From Zygaena filipendulae (taxonomy: Eukaryota; Arthropoda; Insecta; Lepidoptera; Zygaenidae): DNA of 64,000 nucleotides. Shown in pieces: positions 32,531-42,786 of this stretch. Numbering within the stretch: position 1 is the first letter of the stretch; each line of letters begins with the position of its first letter. Location of the stretch: the NCBI GenBank assembly GCA_907165275.2, contig OU015673.1:8211001-8275000 (forward strand). Direction: 5' to 3'. Position numbers and translations under genes: made by a program. Under the pieces are notes generated by a model, which made no database searches, was not told the DNA's origin, and was given only the letters and a program-made list of their open reading frames with translations.

Positions 32531-32585
32531 AGAAACATACATACAGCCGAACATAGAACCTCCTCCTTTTTGGAAGTCGGTTAAA
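32531..32585 (-). repeat. Family I terminal fragment
   Basis: GAACCTCCTCCTTTTTGGAA followed by GTCGGTTAAAAT: the outer end of family I, reverse. Confidence 0.6.
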
Positions 32586-32628
32586 ATATGACTGTCATCT
32601 ATCTATATGCTTACATATAATTATATAA

Positions 32629-32834
32629 TAATCCTACTAATATTATGAATGTGAAAGTGTGAATGTTTGGATGTTCGAATGTTTGGACGTTTGTTACTCA
32701 ATCACGCAAAAACGGCTGAACGGATTTGGATGAAATTTGGCGTAAACGTTGTAAGGGGTACAGAGAAGGACATAGGATACTTTTATCCTGGAAATCCCGT
32801 GGGAACTCTAAAATTACCGCGGGTGAAACCGTGG
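32629..32834 (-). repeat. Family H repeat, complete copy
   Basis: Reverse copy from ATCCTACTAATATTATGAAT through AACGGCTGAACGGATTTGGA to ACCGCGGGTGAAACCGTGG. Confidence 0.7.
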
Positions 32835-32919
32835 TAGTTTCAGAGTCAATTATTTTTTTTAACTGTGCCATTTTCATATCATTTCATTATGTATTTTGAA
32901 GTAGTTTTTATTGTAGTGG

Positions 32920-32985
32920 TTTTGAAAAATTCCTGCAGTGATTTTAAAACTTACGCGGGAGAAACCATAGAGCACGGCTAATACA
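32920..32985 (-). repeat. Family H fragment
   Basis: ATTCCTGCAGTGATTTTAAA, ACTTACGCGGGAGAAACCA, GAGCACGGCTAAT. Confidence 0.5.
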
Positions 32986-33242
32986 TAATATTTTCATGAT
33001 CCTATAATTGGCTTTTGGTATTAGAAAACAAAGGAGTGGGTTTTGTTACTCGAATGAAAACGAGAGCCCCTCTGCGTTAATTGACCTTTGAGTCTCTATA
33101 AAAAGATAACATAATTTATCATCGTATAAATTTGATATTTAAACGAGTAAACCGACCTGATTACTCACATTTTTTATTTTTATTTATAAACATAAACTAG
33201 AAACAAACATGACTCTTAATCTTAAATAAGACACCTATAATA

Positions 33243-34836
33243 TACTACTCAAAACAAAATAGGGCCCACCTTGATTTTGTTCTGTAAAATTAAACTGGAT
33301 AGTTTTAAGTATTTTTTGCGCATAAATACGTTGAATTTTAGGCTTCATTAATTGTCTAAATAAGGCAAATGATTAAAAAATCTTTGTTTTCTTAAAAATT
33401 ACCCACAAAAACAGAAAAATCGAAATTTACCCTTAAAAAGTTGATCTAACAATTTCGATTTTTGTCACTTAAAGTGATATGAAGAATTACACAGGGATGT
33501 TTTTAGTAACAATCGGGTCCTCCTCTGCTACGTACGCACTTTCTGAGCCTGTTAGGAACGCTCTCAATCAAATGGGTAACGTTTTCCTGTGGTATTCGCT
33601 CCCAGCAGATTTTTAAGGCGGTTATGAGCTCCTGTTGATTGTTTATTTCACTGTAATTGTCTTTAAGATTTCTTTTCAATTGGTCCCACAAATGTTCAAT
33701 CGGTTTGAGATCGGGGCTCATCGCAGGCCATGGCAAAACTGAGATATTGGCATCAGATAGAGTTCTCTGAGTCAGGCGGGCCGTGTGTGCGCGAGCGTTA
33801 TCCTGCATGAGGATGAAATTATTGGTCACTCTCTGTGCAAATGGGATAACGTGAGGTCGGATCACACGTTCGACGTATCTGGCAGCAGTTACGGTACCCT
33901 CATCAAGAATTTCCAGCTCTGTTTTGCCCATTAAACTTATTCCGCCCCATACCATAACACTGGGCCCTCCCCACCGATCTGTCTCGTGGATACAGGGTTC
34001 CGTAAAACGTTCGCCTTCCCTCCTCCACACACGTACACGTCTATTGTCACTAAAAAAATTCACCTCACACTCATCTGTAAAAAGTATAGACCTCCAGTTG
34101 TCCATAGTCCAGTCCAAATGCATGCGTGCGAACCTTAGACGAGCTGCACGATGAGCCCTTGACAGTTAAATGCGAATAAGTCGCATTCTGGGTCGTTGTC
34201 CGTCTTCGTGGAGTCTGTTGCGGATAGTTTGTTCGCTAACGCGCGTACCGGTAGCTTCCCGTAGTCGCCTTTGTAAAGTACGGGCGGTAACGGTACGCTC
34301 TCGACGTGCAGATAAACGAATGTATCGGTCCTCTTGAACAGTTGTGGCGCGAGTTCTTCCTGATCCACGTCTTCTAGCCACACTACCTGTCTCCTGGTAC
34401 CGTTCCCACACATTTCGGTTAGCCCGCCTTGACACACCACGTCGTAAAGCTACCGATCGCTGAGACTCTTCCTCTTGCAGCAGTATGACTGCTCTTGAAG
34501 CAGTTTCCATGTCCATATGGTGCCGAGTACGTGGCATTACAATCAATTCTAATAACCGAACTGAACAAAACAAAAAACAAAACAAAAAGGGCTCGGAACG
34601 ACAGTCGTAACACAAGTGTATAAGAAGTTGTGCATGGAGTAATTTTGCTTCATTTGTTTTTTTCTACCCACTTGAGTGTACTGATTAGAAAATGTTGTTC
34701 AAAAAAACGTTAAGGACTCAAAAACATCCCAAGTTTGTGATTGAACACTTAAACTTACCCATAATTAACTTGAAACTTAAATATAATCATTTTTTGTGAA
34801 TAAATCGAGTTGGGCCCTATTTTGTTTTGAGTAGTA
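33243..34836 (-). mobile_element. Tc1-type transposon
   Basis: 1,594 bp with 26-bp perfect inverted ends, TACTACTCAAAACAAAATAG plus GGCCCA at the left and its complement at the right, flanked by TA duplications (33,241-33,242 and 34,837-34,838). Size, TA target and the DD34E transposase inside place it in the Tc1 branch of Tc1/mariner. The ends are intact, so it should still be mobilisable in trans. Confidence 0.93.
33503..34537 (-). pseudogene. Tc1-type DD34E transposase with one stop
   Basis: Cut-and-paste transposase of about 344 codons, normal for the family. The start is chosen at the ATG at 34,537 (MPRTRHHMDME), although the frame is open further upstream to 34,615. Residues 1-123 hold the paired-like DNA-binding region with a GSGRTR linker. 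Residue 124 is a TAA at 34,166-34,168. The same frame then continues without other breaks through the catalytic domain: D155 in FTDECEV, D246 in LMQDNARAHTA, E281 in SPDLKPIEHLW, with 34 residues between the last two. Only a single nonsense codon disables it, implying recent inactivation unless the stop is read through. Confidence 0.92.
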
Positions 34837-34992
34837 TATAATAATAGAATAGATCAGAACAGAAGTATTTTGTAACTGGGTGTTTTTAGTAAGATATTGT
34901 ATCATTAGGTAGGCTTATTGTTTCATTAGGTATTTATGTGTGTACGTTTTTTTTTATATATTTAATTTTAAAAACATTATGTGGCAATAGGC

Positions 34993-35321
34993 AATAGGCT
35001 ATTTGTCTTTTTTTTAGTCAGTCTTGTAGATTAATAAAAAATATTGGACACGTATTTTTTCTTTTTTTACGTAATCAAAAAATAACAGCGATACATTGTG
35101 TTGAAATTTCGCGTGACGTCACTAACTAGTGCAGTTTGTATGGACTATGGCGGCTTGTAGCGGTAAGTGACGTCACGAGCCCCCACCCTAAACTTTAATG
35201 CGCTTTATCTCTGTGTATTTTCATTTATTTGGAAAATAAAAAATACGTGTCGAATGATTTTTATTTTCTAATTGACGGACTAATTAGAATTTATATTTTC
35301 AAAAGTTGTCAACATCCATAT
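34993..35321 (+). mobile_element. Family A MITE, AATAGGCT subtype
   Basis: Starts AATAGGCTATTTGTC and ends AACATCCATATT. Both TGACGTCA sites are intact. It shares its left end with the 52,381 copy. Confidence 0.8.
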
Positions 35322-35455
35322 TATAGTGTACTATTTCCTTCGCTGTAGGTACCCATTACAACGCGTATACAAAACTTCATGATGATCGGTTGACCCTTTG
35401 CGGCGGGAAAGACTAAAATAAAAACAAACAAATATACTCACTTCCGTATTCATGA
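35322..35455 (+). repeat. Family H fragment
   Basis: TTCCTTCGCTGTAGGTACCC, CAAAACTTCATGATGATCGG, TTGACCCTTTGCGGCGGGAA, directly following the MITE. Confidence 0.55.
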
Positions 35456-35756
35456 CTGTAAGGATACTTAAACACAGCAAAAATTCAAAAGATACATAAT
35501 ATATGTATATCGAGGCTAGGAAACGGAGGAATCTCCCATTGGAGGCACCGGGTGGTTGCAAACTTTTCTCTATTGCAACAAGTTCAATTCAGCATCGAAA
35601 CCATAAACATAAGAAGGTGTTACGACGTGTCATCCTGAATGGGTCGTGTGTATAAACTGCACGAAAATTGTTCCTGAGTTTTATTTTTAAAAGACTTCTA
35701 ATTAAAAGAGGTCTCTATTATCGTACATATTAGAGATCAATCATATTCCTTATAAA
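35456..35756. other. No recognisable feature
   Basis: Unremarkable spacer between two H copies. Confidence 0.4.
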
Positions 35757-35935
35757 TATAAATAAAAATAAAAATGTTTGTATGTTTGTCCTCTATGCGT
35801 TCCTAAACCATTGGTCCAATTGTGATGAAACTTTGGCAGATAGTTTTGCCTGCGTCCACAAAGATTTCTGATAAAGAGTTCCTGCGGGAATTCCAAAACT
35901 TACGCGGGTGAAACGGCGGGCACCGGCTAGTTCCT
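35757..35935 (-). repeat. Family H repeat
   Basis: Reverse copy with ATTGGTCCAATTGTGATGAA, GAGTTCCTGCGGGAATTCC and ACTTACGCGGGTGAAACGGC. Confidence 0.65.
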
Positions 35936-36742
35936 TATATTAAATTCTAAGGTGGGTTTGTTTGTTACGCTTTTCGCCTTAATTACTTGTAAAAAACCAA
36001 ATGAACAAAATGACAATTGCATTTGTTATACCTATATTATTAGTTAGGATTTACCAATCTGTGGTCTAGGAACGCAGACCCTAGACAAAATTGTTTTATT
36101 TGCAAGAGTTCTTTTAGCAGTGGACTTCTATCGGCTGATCTTTGTAATTTTAGTATAAAGTACCTACTAGTTGAGGCACGATATATGTATAATCAGCGCT
36201 AGGAGTGCCCGCACTCAGAGCAACATGCTGAGGCAGTGACCATTTTGGTCATGGGGACGCACCACGCAAACACCTCTAGCTGTCTTTGTTCTCATAATAT
36301 TGTCATTTATATATATTTTTTTTTTGTTAAATCATGTTTGTATAAAATAATAGTAATTGTGTTGTGTCTCTGTTTCCAAGTAAATGCCTTTTCTTTCTTT
36401 CTTTTTTTCTTAATTGAATGTGTAACTCGCATTTACTTTAAGTCTTGACAGTTTTTTTAGGCATATTTTCAAAAGAATAAATTTCCCTGTCTAAACCTTC
36501 ATAGCTCTGTGCGCCGAAATATCGGAGGCGAACGCGGCTGTTAGGGGTTTATTGAGAGCACTCCGTATTGTGGGCGAGTCGCGACCGGAATTATATTACA
36601 AAACCTTTACCTGCAGCGTTTGCTTCGGATTTATTGTTCTTAATAACGCGCTTTAAAACGTTTACGTTTGTGATTTATCGCTAACCACGACCATTTTAAC
36701 ATTTTAAACAATAACCCAGTACTGTATTCGCGACCCTCAATC
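35936..36742. other. No recognisable gene
   Basis: 70 codons are open at 36,236-36,448, hydrophobic and AT-driven, with no domain. No other structure was seen. Confidence 0.4.
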
Positions 36743-36930
36743 TACGCTAATATTATAACTAGGAAAGATTTGTATTTTTGTATGTTTGTAACGAATAAAC
36801 TCAAACAATACTGGAGCGATTTCAAAAAATTGTTCACTTACAGAAAGCTACAGTATTACACTGGGTACTTTTAATATGGAAATTCCTACGGGAGCTCCGA
36901 AATTAACGCGAGTGAACCCGCGGCTGATCT
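36743..36930 (-). repeat. Family H repeat
   Basis: CTACGCTAATATTATAACTA, TTCCTACGGGAGCTCCGAAA, AACGCGAGTGAACCCGCGG. Confidence 0.6.
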
Positions 36931-37386
36931 CTTATTACTATATAAATATATCTTTTTTTTATTTAACTTATAAATGGTAATGACATCCTAATTATTAATT
37001 GTAATCCATAATACCAACTAAAAAAAATCTGGGTAGGTACCTACATGTTATTTTGTACGACCTTTTTGCGTTCTTCATTCTACATAATCTGAGATATTTA
37101 GTATATCAATGCTTAAAGATGTAGATTTCTGGTGCTAAAAATTCAATATAACCCCATAACCGATACTGAACTTACGAGCCTCCTGGAAGACGCCTCGCGC
37201 CGGAGCTTCGGGGAGCTTCGGTGATAACATTATACCTAGTACCTAAAAAGTAACGAGGCTATGGTGTTCAGTATCGGAATGGGAAGTGCGTTCAAGTATT
37301 CTACCCAAGCATTCGCAGTGATGCTTGATTTGACGAAGAACGTATGGTAAACAGTTTCAAACAACAATAATTATGCTAACATTAAA
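36931..37386. other. No gene; one inverted repeat
   Basis: Holds only an inverted repeat, CCGATACTGAAC near 37,158 against GTTCAGTATCGG near 37,272, with GAGCCTC and GAGGCTA inside. Confidence 0.45.
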
Positions 37387-37716
37387 AATGTAAGTTGGTT
37401 TGTTTGTAACGTTTTCATACCCTAATTGATCATCATAAATTTTACATAAGTACACGTTGTCAAAGGCACAGAAAAGTACATATTACGGCACTTTTTGTGG
37501 GGTAGGACGCGGGTGAAACTGCTGAGAAGAGCTAGCAGTTCACAGTTTTTTCAAGTCCACGTACTTTTATTCATATACTAGCTGTCCCCCGCAGTTAAAC
37601 CCCCGGGAATACCAGGATAAAAAGTACCCTGTGTCCTTCTCTGTACCCCTGACAACGTGTACGCAAAATTTAATGGTGATCGGTCCAGCCGTTGCCGTTG
37701 ACGCGTGATCGGAAAT
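37387..37716. repeat. Two family H copies in opposite orientation
   Basis: 37,387-37,540 is reverse (GTTTGTTTGTAACGTTTTCA, GACGCGGGTGAAACTGC). 37,578-37,716 is forward (CTAGCTGTCCCCCGCAG, CCCTGACAACGTGTACGCAA). Confidence 0.6.
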
Positions 37717-38014
37717 AGGGATTAATTTTTATACAAATATATGAATTAATGGTTAAATAAATAAATAAAAGAATTCTCGAGGAAATTTTGTAATTGGCAC
37801 TCGCAGTAAATAAGAAGTAAGGATTTATCAGAATAGTACAAAGAATAATTAAAAATTCCACAACTGTCGAATACCCTAACCTCACCGAGAAGCCCGCGCG
37901 TCACTTCTACCCAACGACGTCATTCCTCTGTTCTCAACATCGAGACATTAACCTCCATATTTACCACGTAATCACGACAAAGTACGCAAGCTAACAAGTG
38001 CCCGTCTGTTCACT
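37717..38014. other. No recognisable feature
   Basis: No family match. Confidence 0.4.
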
Positions 38015-38615
38015 TTAAGTAGAATAGAATAGAATAGAATACACTTTATTGTACACCAAAATAATTTTACAGTGTGTTTACAGAAACTTAAGGGCATACA
38101 AAAGGCGGTCTTATCGCTTTACTAGCGATCTCTTCCAGACAACCTTTGGGTGGATAGGTCAAATACAGAGAATTTATATATTGATTTGGTATAATATAGG
38201 TAGAACAGGAATCATAAGATAATACAAAATAATAATACAAAATATACACATAGAACATAAATAAAAATACATAAAAAAGATATAATAAAAATACATAAAA
38301 AAGATATACAAAGATACGCGCATAGATATAAAATATACATACAGAAAAATATATACGTACAATATAATTATACTAACTTTATAAATGTGATAAAACACAG
38401 GTGCGTACTATAAATGTTAATCTACAGCAAGTTACGATCCATGAGTGAGGTAGAAAGTCTTCACCAGGCCCTTGAAGATAGGTAATGATTTGGCCATTCG
38501 CACCTCTACAGTCTACAGGTAGCGAATTCCACAAACGGACTGCTTGTACAGAGAAGGAATAATCATAAAAGTTGGTTTTATGGGCAGGAATCATTAGAAG
38601 TACTTCCTGCTGCAA
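38015..38615 (-). mobile_element. 5'-truncated LINE (jockey/CR1-like)
   Basis: Minus-strand non-LTR element. It retains the end of ORF2 (38,445-38,615), a 3' UTR with the GGTTGTCTGGAAGAGATCGC block, an AATAAAGTG signal and a (ATTCT)n tail ending near 38,025. The AT-rich centre (38,170-38,370) is degenerate. Confidence 0.65.
38445..38615 (-). pseudogene. LINE ORF2 C-terminal fragment
   Basis: About 57 codons. YDYSFSVQAVRLWNSLPVDC is the recurrent block near the C-terminus of jockey/CR1-like reverse-transcriptase proteins (a SF.V.A.RLWN.LP pattern). The frame runs on to 38,379 but no longer resembles the family. The polymerase domain itself is absent. Confidence 0.65.
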
Positions 38616-38767
38616 AGAATTACTTTCTTAAAGCCTTCGTCTGCTCTGACTGCACATTCTTCTGTTTAGAACAACACTACTGTAATTTTTTTTTTTCGTT
38701 TTTCAAACATTTTCCATTCTTTCATTATATTCTTTAGAATGTGCATGATGACAAGGTATAAACAATG

Positions 38768-39019
38768 AAAATTCTATTTAGTCCGTCAGTTAGATAGTTT
38801 GCTTTTTCGAGTTAGACAAAACGCATTAAAGTTTAGGAGTGGGAGGTCACGACGTCATTACTAAGTATAAAGTGTATCTAGGTGTGTCGTTACACGAAAT
38901 TTCAACTCAATGTTTTGCCATTATTTTTTGAATACGCAAAAAAGGGAAAAATACTTATCCAATATTTTTTATTACATTACAAGACGGACTGTAAATAAAA
39001 ATTTAGTCATCATGCCCAT
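38768..39019 (-). mobile_element. Old family A copy
   Basis: Reverse and strongly diverged, with internal deletions. Neither TGACGTCA is intact (CACGACGTCATT remains of one). It ends TTTAGTCATCATGCCCAT. Confidence 0.7.
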
Positions 39020-39185
39020 TAAAATTAAGAAATGTTCTTTGTTTTAAAAACCGACAGGAGCGTTCTAGTTTGTGGTAACTTGATGATATTATAAGAAAAT
39101 CGTTAAGTGTTGGCGACTTATTGAATCGTTCTGGCTGAAGGATTCACACATAGTCGCTTATGATTTAGTAAACTCAGAATATAAA

Positions 39186-39321
39186 CTCTGAAACAATCTA
39201 AGGTTAAAAGAAACTTCACTGATATATTATAATGATAGATAAAATATAGTAAATTATTATAATAATGCAATCATTACAATATATCAGTGCAGTTTCTTTT
39301 AATCGTATATTGTTTCAGAGC
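39186..39321. repeat. Hairpin, ~50-bp arms
   Basis: TCTGAAACAATCTAAGGTTA with AAAGAAACTTCACTGATATA at the left mirrors TATATCAGTGCAGTTTCTTT with TATATTGTTTCAGA at the right. The loop is about 35 bp and AT-rich. Probably a foldback element. Confidence 0.7.
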
Positions 39322-39360
39322 TTTGGAAAACTCATGTTAGCGATTCATATTTAGTATAAA

Positions 39361-39954
39361 GTCTAGAGGAGTGCTGGTCACATCACTTCCTTTTTTTTAT
39401 TTTTCTCAAACACTGTTGATGGTTGTCTGGGGTCAGACAAGTTTCAGAATGGCCGACTGTTAGCGTTCGCCATTTTGATACCGTTGGCACTGACAGTGAC
39501 AGGTGACATAAAACGTCATGTGACGCGTATTTGCGGTGGAAGCCGTCAACGGTGAGTGAGATCGGCATTATTATCGTTTGTGGAATTGACGCGAGTGCAC
39601 GCACTCGCGCATTTACTTTGTGATACAGTAAATAAAACAGTTGCTTAATGTTTAATCGAGTATCATTTCTAACACTCACTTCGTAATAAGGGTGGTAACT
39701 GGTATCCCATACTCGTACCTTTAAAAGAAATCTTTTTATCTATATCTATGGACGAATAAAAACATATATTCATTACACTTTAAGGCACCGTCGCCCACAC
39801 ATCCTAGGCTTTGTGTCCCAACTCCCAACAGTGGGTACATTACACACTCAGTGCTACACTGATGTCACTTGTTATGCGACACGCATACAAACTCGTCAAA
39901 AAAATTAACAAATTCTACTTGATTAAGAAAAAGCTAGTAAAAACACCAGTTCCA
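39361..39954. other. Unclassified; possible LTR debris
   Basis: A minus-strand frame of 98 codons (39,383-39,679) has no domain. GTAAATAAAACAGTTGC near 39,628 followed by a GTTTAATCGAGTATCATTTC stretch resembles the end of a retroelement LTR, but no TG/CA pair or flanking duplication could be set. Confidence 0.3.
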
Positions 39955-40135
39955 ACTCCCAAAAAGGACGAGGTTGTTTTATGTATGTCCACCGATTATT
40001 TGAAACTGTTGGGCCGATTTGAATTCTTTTTTTGTTTGTCTTTTGGATCAAATCAGTAGTTTTTTTTTATTTTAAACTTTTTACTAGGTATAACGCATAT
40101 TATGTTTTTGGAAGTCGGTTTTAGTATTTTTTTAA
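39955..40135 (+). repeat. Family I repeat
   Basis: CTCCCAAAAAGGACGAGGTT, TGTCCACCGATTATTTGAAA and, at the far end, TTTTTGGAAGTCGGTTTTAG, so both outer ends are present in inverted orientation. Confidence 0.6.
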
Positions 40136-40382
40136 ACATTTGTTTTTAATTTAAGAACAAAGTACGTTTGCAAACCTCTGCATCACAATCGTTCCATTTA
40201 TAAAAGTTACATACAAAATTCAATCTTGAATTTTTACTGTCGTCACGCCCAAAAGAACTTTCACTTAAAAAGCCGTTGTTGATCATCATAATTCAAAAAA
40301 AATACGCAGTCCCGCAATTCATACCCATCACCAGACGACGGACGAGTCGTCGGCAGTCGTGTCACGTACACATAAAAACAAA

Positions 40383-40604
40383 GTCCTTATTCACTATGAC
40401 CATAACACGTCGCAACTGGCAAGATAACACGCCGCAAAAATTTTCTCCCCTCGTGCTCGAAGTTTCACTACAAAAAAAGTACATTTACAACGGGCGTTAT
40501 GGCACAAAATGTTAGTTTCCCATAATTTGGTATTTGAAAAGTTTGAAATTGTTTTTGCGACGCTCGTTATGGGCAAGGAGCGTTGTTGGTTATAGTGAAT
40601 AAGG
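40383..40604. mobile_element. Family E MITE, best copy
   Basis: Inverted ends CCTTATTCACTATGACCATA and GTTGTTGGTTATAGTGAATA plus AGG. About 222 bp, non-coding. It provides the reference for the 9,455, 16,724 and 53,865 fragments. Confidence 0.7.
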
Positions 40605-40707
40605 GCCCAGTAAAGTCGACACGATTCGTCCTATTCGATTTATTACAGTTTTTTTTTATATATAATATAAAACATATAAATATAATAACATATGTACGTG
40701 TGAAATA

Positions 40708-40956
40708 GTGAAACAATTTCACACCTTTCGCCGTTTCCCAACCCCGTCACGTTCCTGCGAGGGTCAAATCAAATTATATAAAACGGATTCTATTCAGTCC
40801 TCCGGAGTGGTCCTAGTTACAAGCACTAGGGTTTTGGTTACAAGCTCTATGGTTATAATTATAAGTATAAGAGTTTTGGTTACAAGCACCAGGGTTACGG
40901 TTACAAGCACTAGAGGTTTGGTTACCAGCTCAAGCGCTAAATACAACAGCCTCTAA
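40708..40956 (+). other. Open frame over a 21-bp minisatellite
   Basis: 82 codons. The second half is six heptad repeats of the form VLVTSTR encoded by the minisatellite at 40,810-40,935. The first half is basic and has no domain. I would not call it a gene: it has no homology I recognise, and the repeat alone can keep the frame open. Confidence 0.3.
40810..40935. repeat. 21-bp minisatellite, six units
   Basis: Units of 21 bp starting at 40,810, 40,831, 40,852, 40,873, 40,894 and 40,915, with GTTTTGGTTACAAGCACTAG as the approximate consensus. The third unit is the most diverged (GTTATAATTATAAGTATAAG). Confidence 0.85.
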
Positions 40957-41154
40957 AAACTCCTGTTAGGAAATGAGTTTCGTTATAAGTACATAAGTTT
41001 ATTATAAAGACCAAACTTTGCTGTAGGTAATACGCTCTTCATGAAAAGGTAGTCAAAAAGAAAATTTATCATTTAAAACTTATCTTAACTTTTAATCTAG
41101 GATCTATAGCAAGTATACATTTTGTCCAGAATCCAGATGCAAAAAATATAAGTA

Positions 41155-42298
41155 TGTAAGGAAGCAGGCACGCACTCGCCGCGTGACGAATCCCTCGTCC
41201 CCCGCCGCAGGCGCACACACCGGCACCGAGCGCATAGCAACCTACCGCGGCGCGCGGGCTGCGGCGACGCACACATCGACAACGAGCACGCCGCCACGCT
41301 GCCCTGCCCCCCGCTACCGCGACTACATAAGCCGGACCGGCCGGCGTGACGCCGTCACTTGCCGACGGGTTCCCGCGCTGCATGCACGTGCGCCCTGCGC
41401 TTCTCCACAGAGCGTACGTGTACAGCGGCGCCTGAACTCAGCGGTACAGTGACCATCCGCTTCCGCCTCCGCACATACCTCGTCCGACACCTATCCTCGC
41501 TCGCTAGTGTGCCCGCAGTCTGTCGGCCTACCCAGACGCCGCTCACGCGCCGTCTGGCGACGCCCCACGCTTAGCAGACTCACTAGTGTGGCGAACTCCC
41601 GACTTCCTTCCGTCCAGACCCCACAGACCCGTCCGAAACAACACCCACACACGCCCCGACGGTGACGGACGGTTTGCGCCAGGGGGCCTCGGCACCCTAC
41701 GCTGCACCCGGCCGCCGCCCCGCGGGAATTATCTCACCTACACACGCCCCGACGGCGACGGACGGTTTGCGCCAGGGGGCCTCGGCACCCTACGCTGCAC
41801 CCGGCCGCCGCCCCGGGGGGGATACCACTCACCCACACGCGCCCCGAGGGGTGTTCAGCTACTCGCACCAGCTCCGACGGTGACGGACAGTTTGCGCCAG
41901 GGGGCCTCGGCACCCTACGCTGCACCTGCCCGCCGCCCCGGGGCGAACCCAGACAGACACCCACTCACCCACGCCTACTCACCGACCGACCTCAAGCACA
42001 CAGCCCCTTCCGCTACCGCCTTCCTGCCCCGATTCCCGACCGCCCGTCCGACCGTAGCGACCGCGAACCCCGTAGGGCCTGTGTACTGTGTAGTAATATA
42101 AGAGTAGTCGTTAAGTGCAAGCCTGTGTTGTGTTATTGATAGCGTATTCATAGATAGTAGCGGAAATAAACGGGTATCCACCCGCTAGCACCGTAAACCG
42201 AGCGTTTCATTCCGGATAGGGACCGCCGTACCTCTCTCCTCCTGAAAACATACGATCGCCCGTGGCCCCGAGACGACGCCCCGGGCCACAGCATCGCA
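41155..42298 (+). repeat. 5' LTR
   Basis: 1,144 bp, strikingly GC-rich against its AT-rich surroundings. It differs from the 3' LTR at one position I could find (G at 41,256 versus A at 48,137). It contains three copies of a CCGACGGTGACGGACGGTTT / GGGGGCCTCGGCACCCTACG unit (about 41,651, 41,744 and 41,873). The overlapping open frames inside are by-products of the GC-rich repeats. Confidence 0.95.
42097..42170 (+). promoter_or_regulatory. LTR TATA box and polyadenylation signal
   Basis: TATAAG at 42,097-42,102 and AATAAA at 42,165-42,170 lie about 65 bp apart near the LTR end. This is the usual spacing for a retroelement promoter followed by the R-region polyadenylation signal. The same pair sits in the 3' LTR 6,881 bp further on. 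The assignment of R is inferred. Confidence 0.6.
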
Positions 42299-42683
42299 TT
42301 GGCGCCCAACGAAATCAACCCACGGAAGGAGAGGACGGCAAACACCCGCTAGAGTCGCCGCCTTTGCGAACGGCTGAGCACCGCATCGCATCGGCGCACA
42401 AAGAAATTAACCTACGGAAGGAGACGAGAGCAACCCCGCCAGAGCCGCCGCCTCCGCGAACGGCTGAGCACCGCATCGTACCGGCCCCCAGCGAAAATCA
42501 CCCGCAGAAGGAGAACAAGGCAAGCCCGTCGTCGTCGTAATCGCCGTTGCGACGGCCGAGCACCGCATCGCGCCGACGCGACGCCGACCAAAACACCCGC
42601 AAGAAACGAAGGTAACCCCCGCCGTAATCGCCGCATTACGCCGACCGAGCACCACATATCACATTAGCAACCGATTTAGTGAC
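42291..42683 (+). repeat. Leader tandem array containing the PBS
   Basis: Four ~91-bp units starting at 42,291, 42,383, 42,473 and 42,565 plus a partial fifth at 42,654. Each begins GCATCGCA or a variant (the last 8 bases of the LTR), followed by a decayed PBS-like segment, and ends near CGGCTGAGCACC. The first unit therefore straddles the LTR/PBS junction. Confidence 0.85.
42299..42316 (+). other. Primer-binding site
   Basis: TTGGCGCCCAACG immediately follows the LTR. TGGCGCCCAAC is the form used by elements primed by tRNA-Lys. Minus-strand DNA synthesis would start here. Confidence 0.75.
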
Positions 42684-42786
42684 AAAAAAATAAATAAAAA
42701 AAATAAGGCCACATTTGTAAGAAACCAGGAAAGCAGAAAACCGGAAACCGGTAAACCGTAAGAAACCGGGAAACCGGCAAAAACAG

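Noticed and set aside
39361..39720. Solo LTR
   Set aside because: An AATAAA and LTR-like end words are present, but I could not define TG/CA borders or a target duplication.
41586..42101. 171-codon ORF in the 5' LTR (and its twin at 48,467-48,982), plus several overlapping GC-rich frames
   Set aside because: They lie inside the LTRs, cross the minisatellite units, overlap on both strands and have no domain. Stop codons are rare there because of GC-rich composition.
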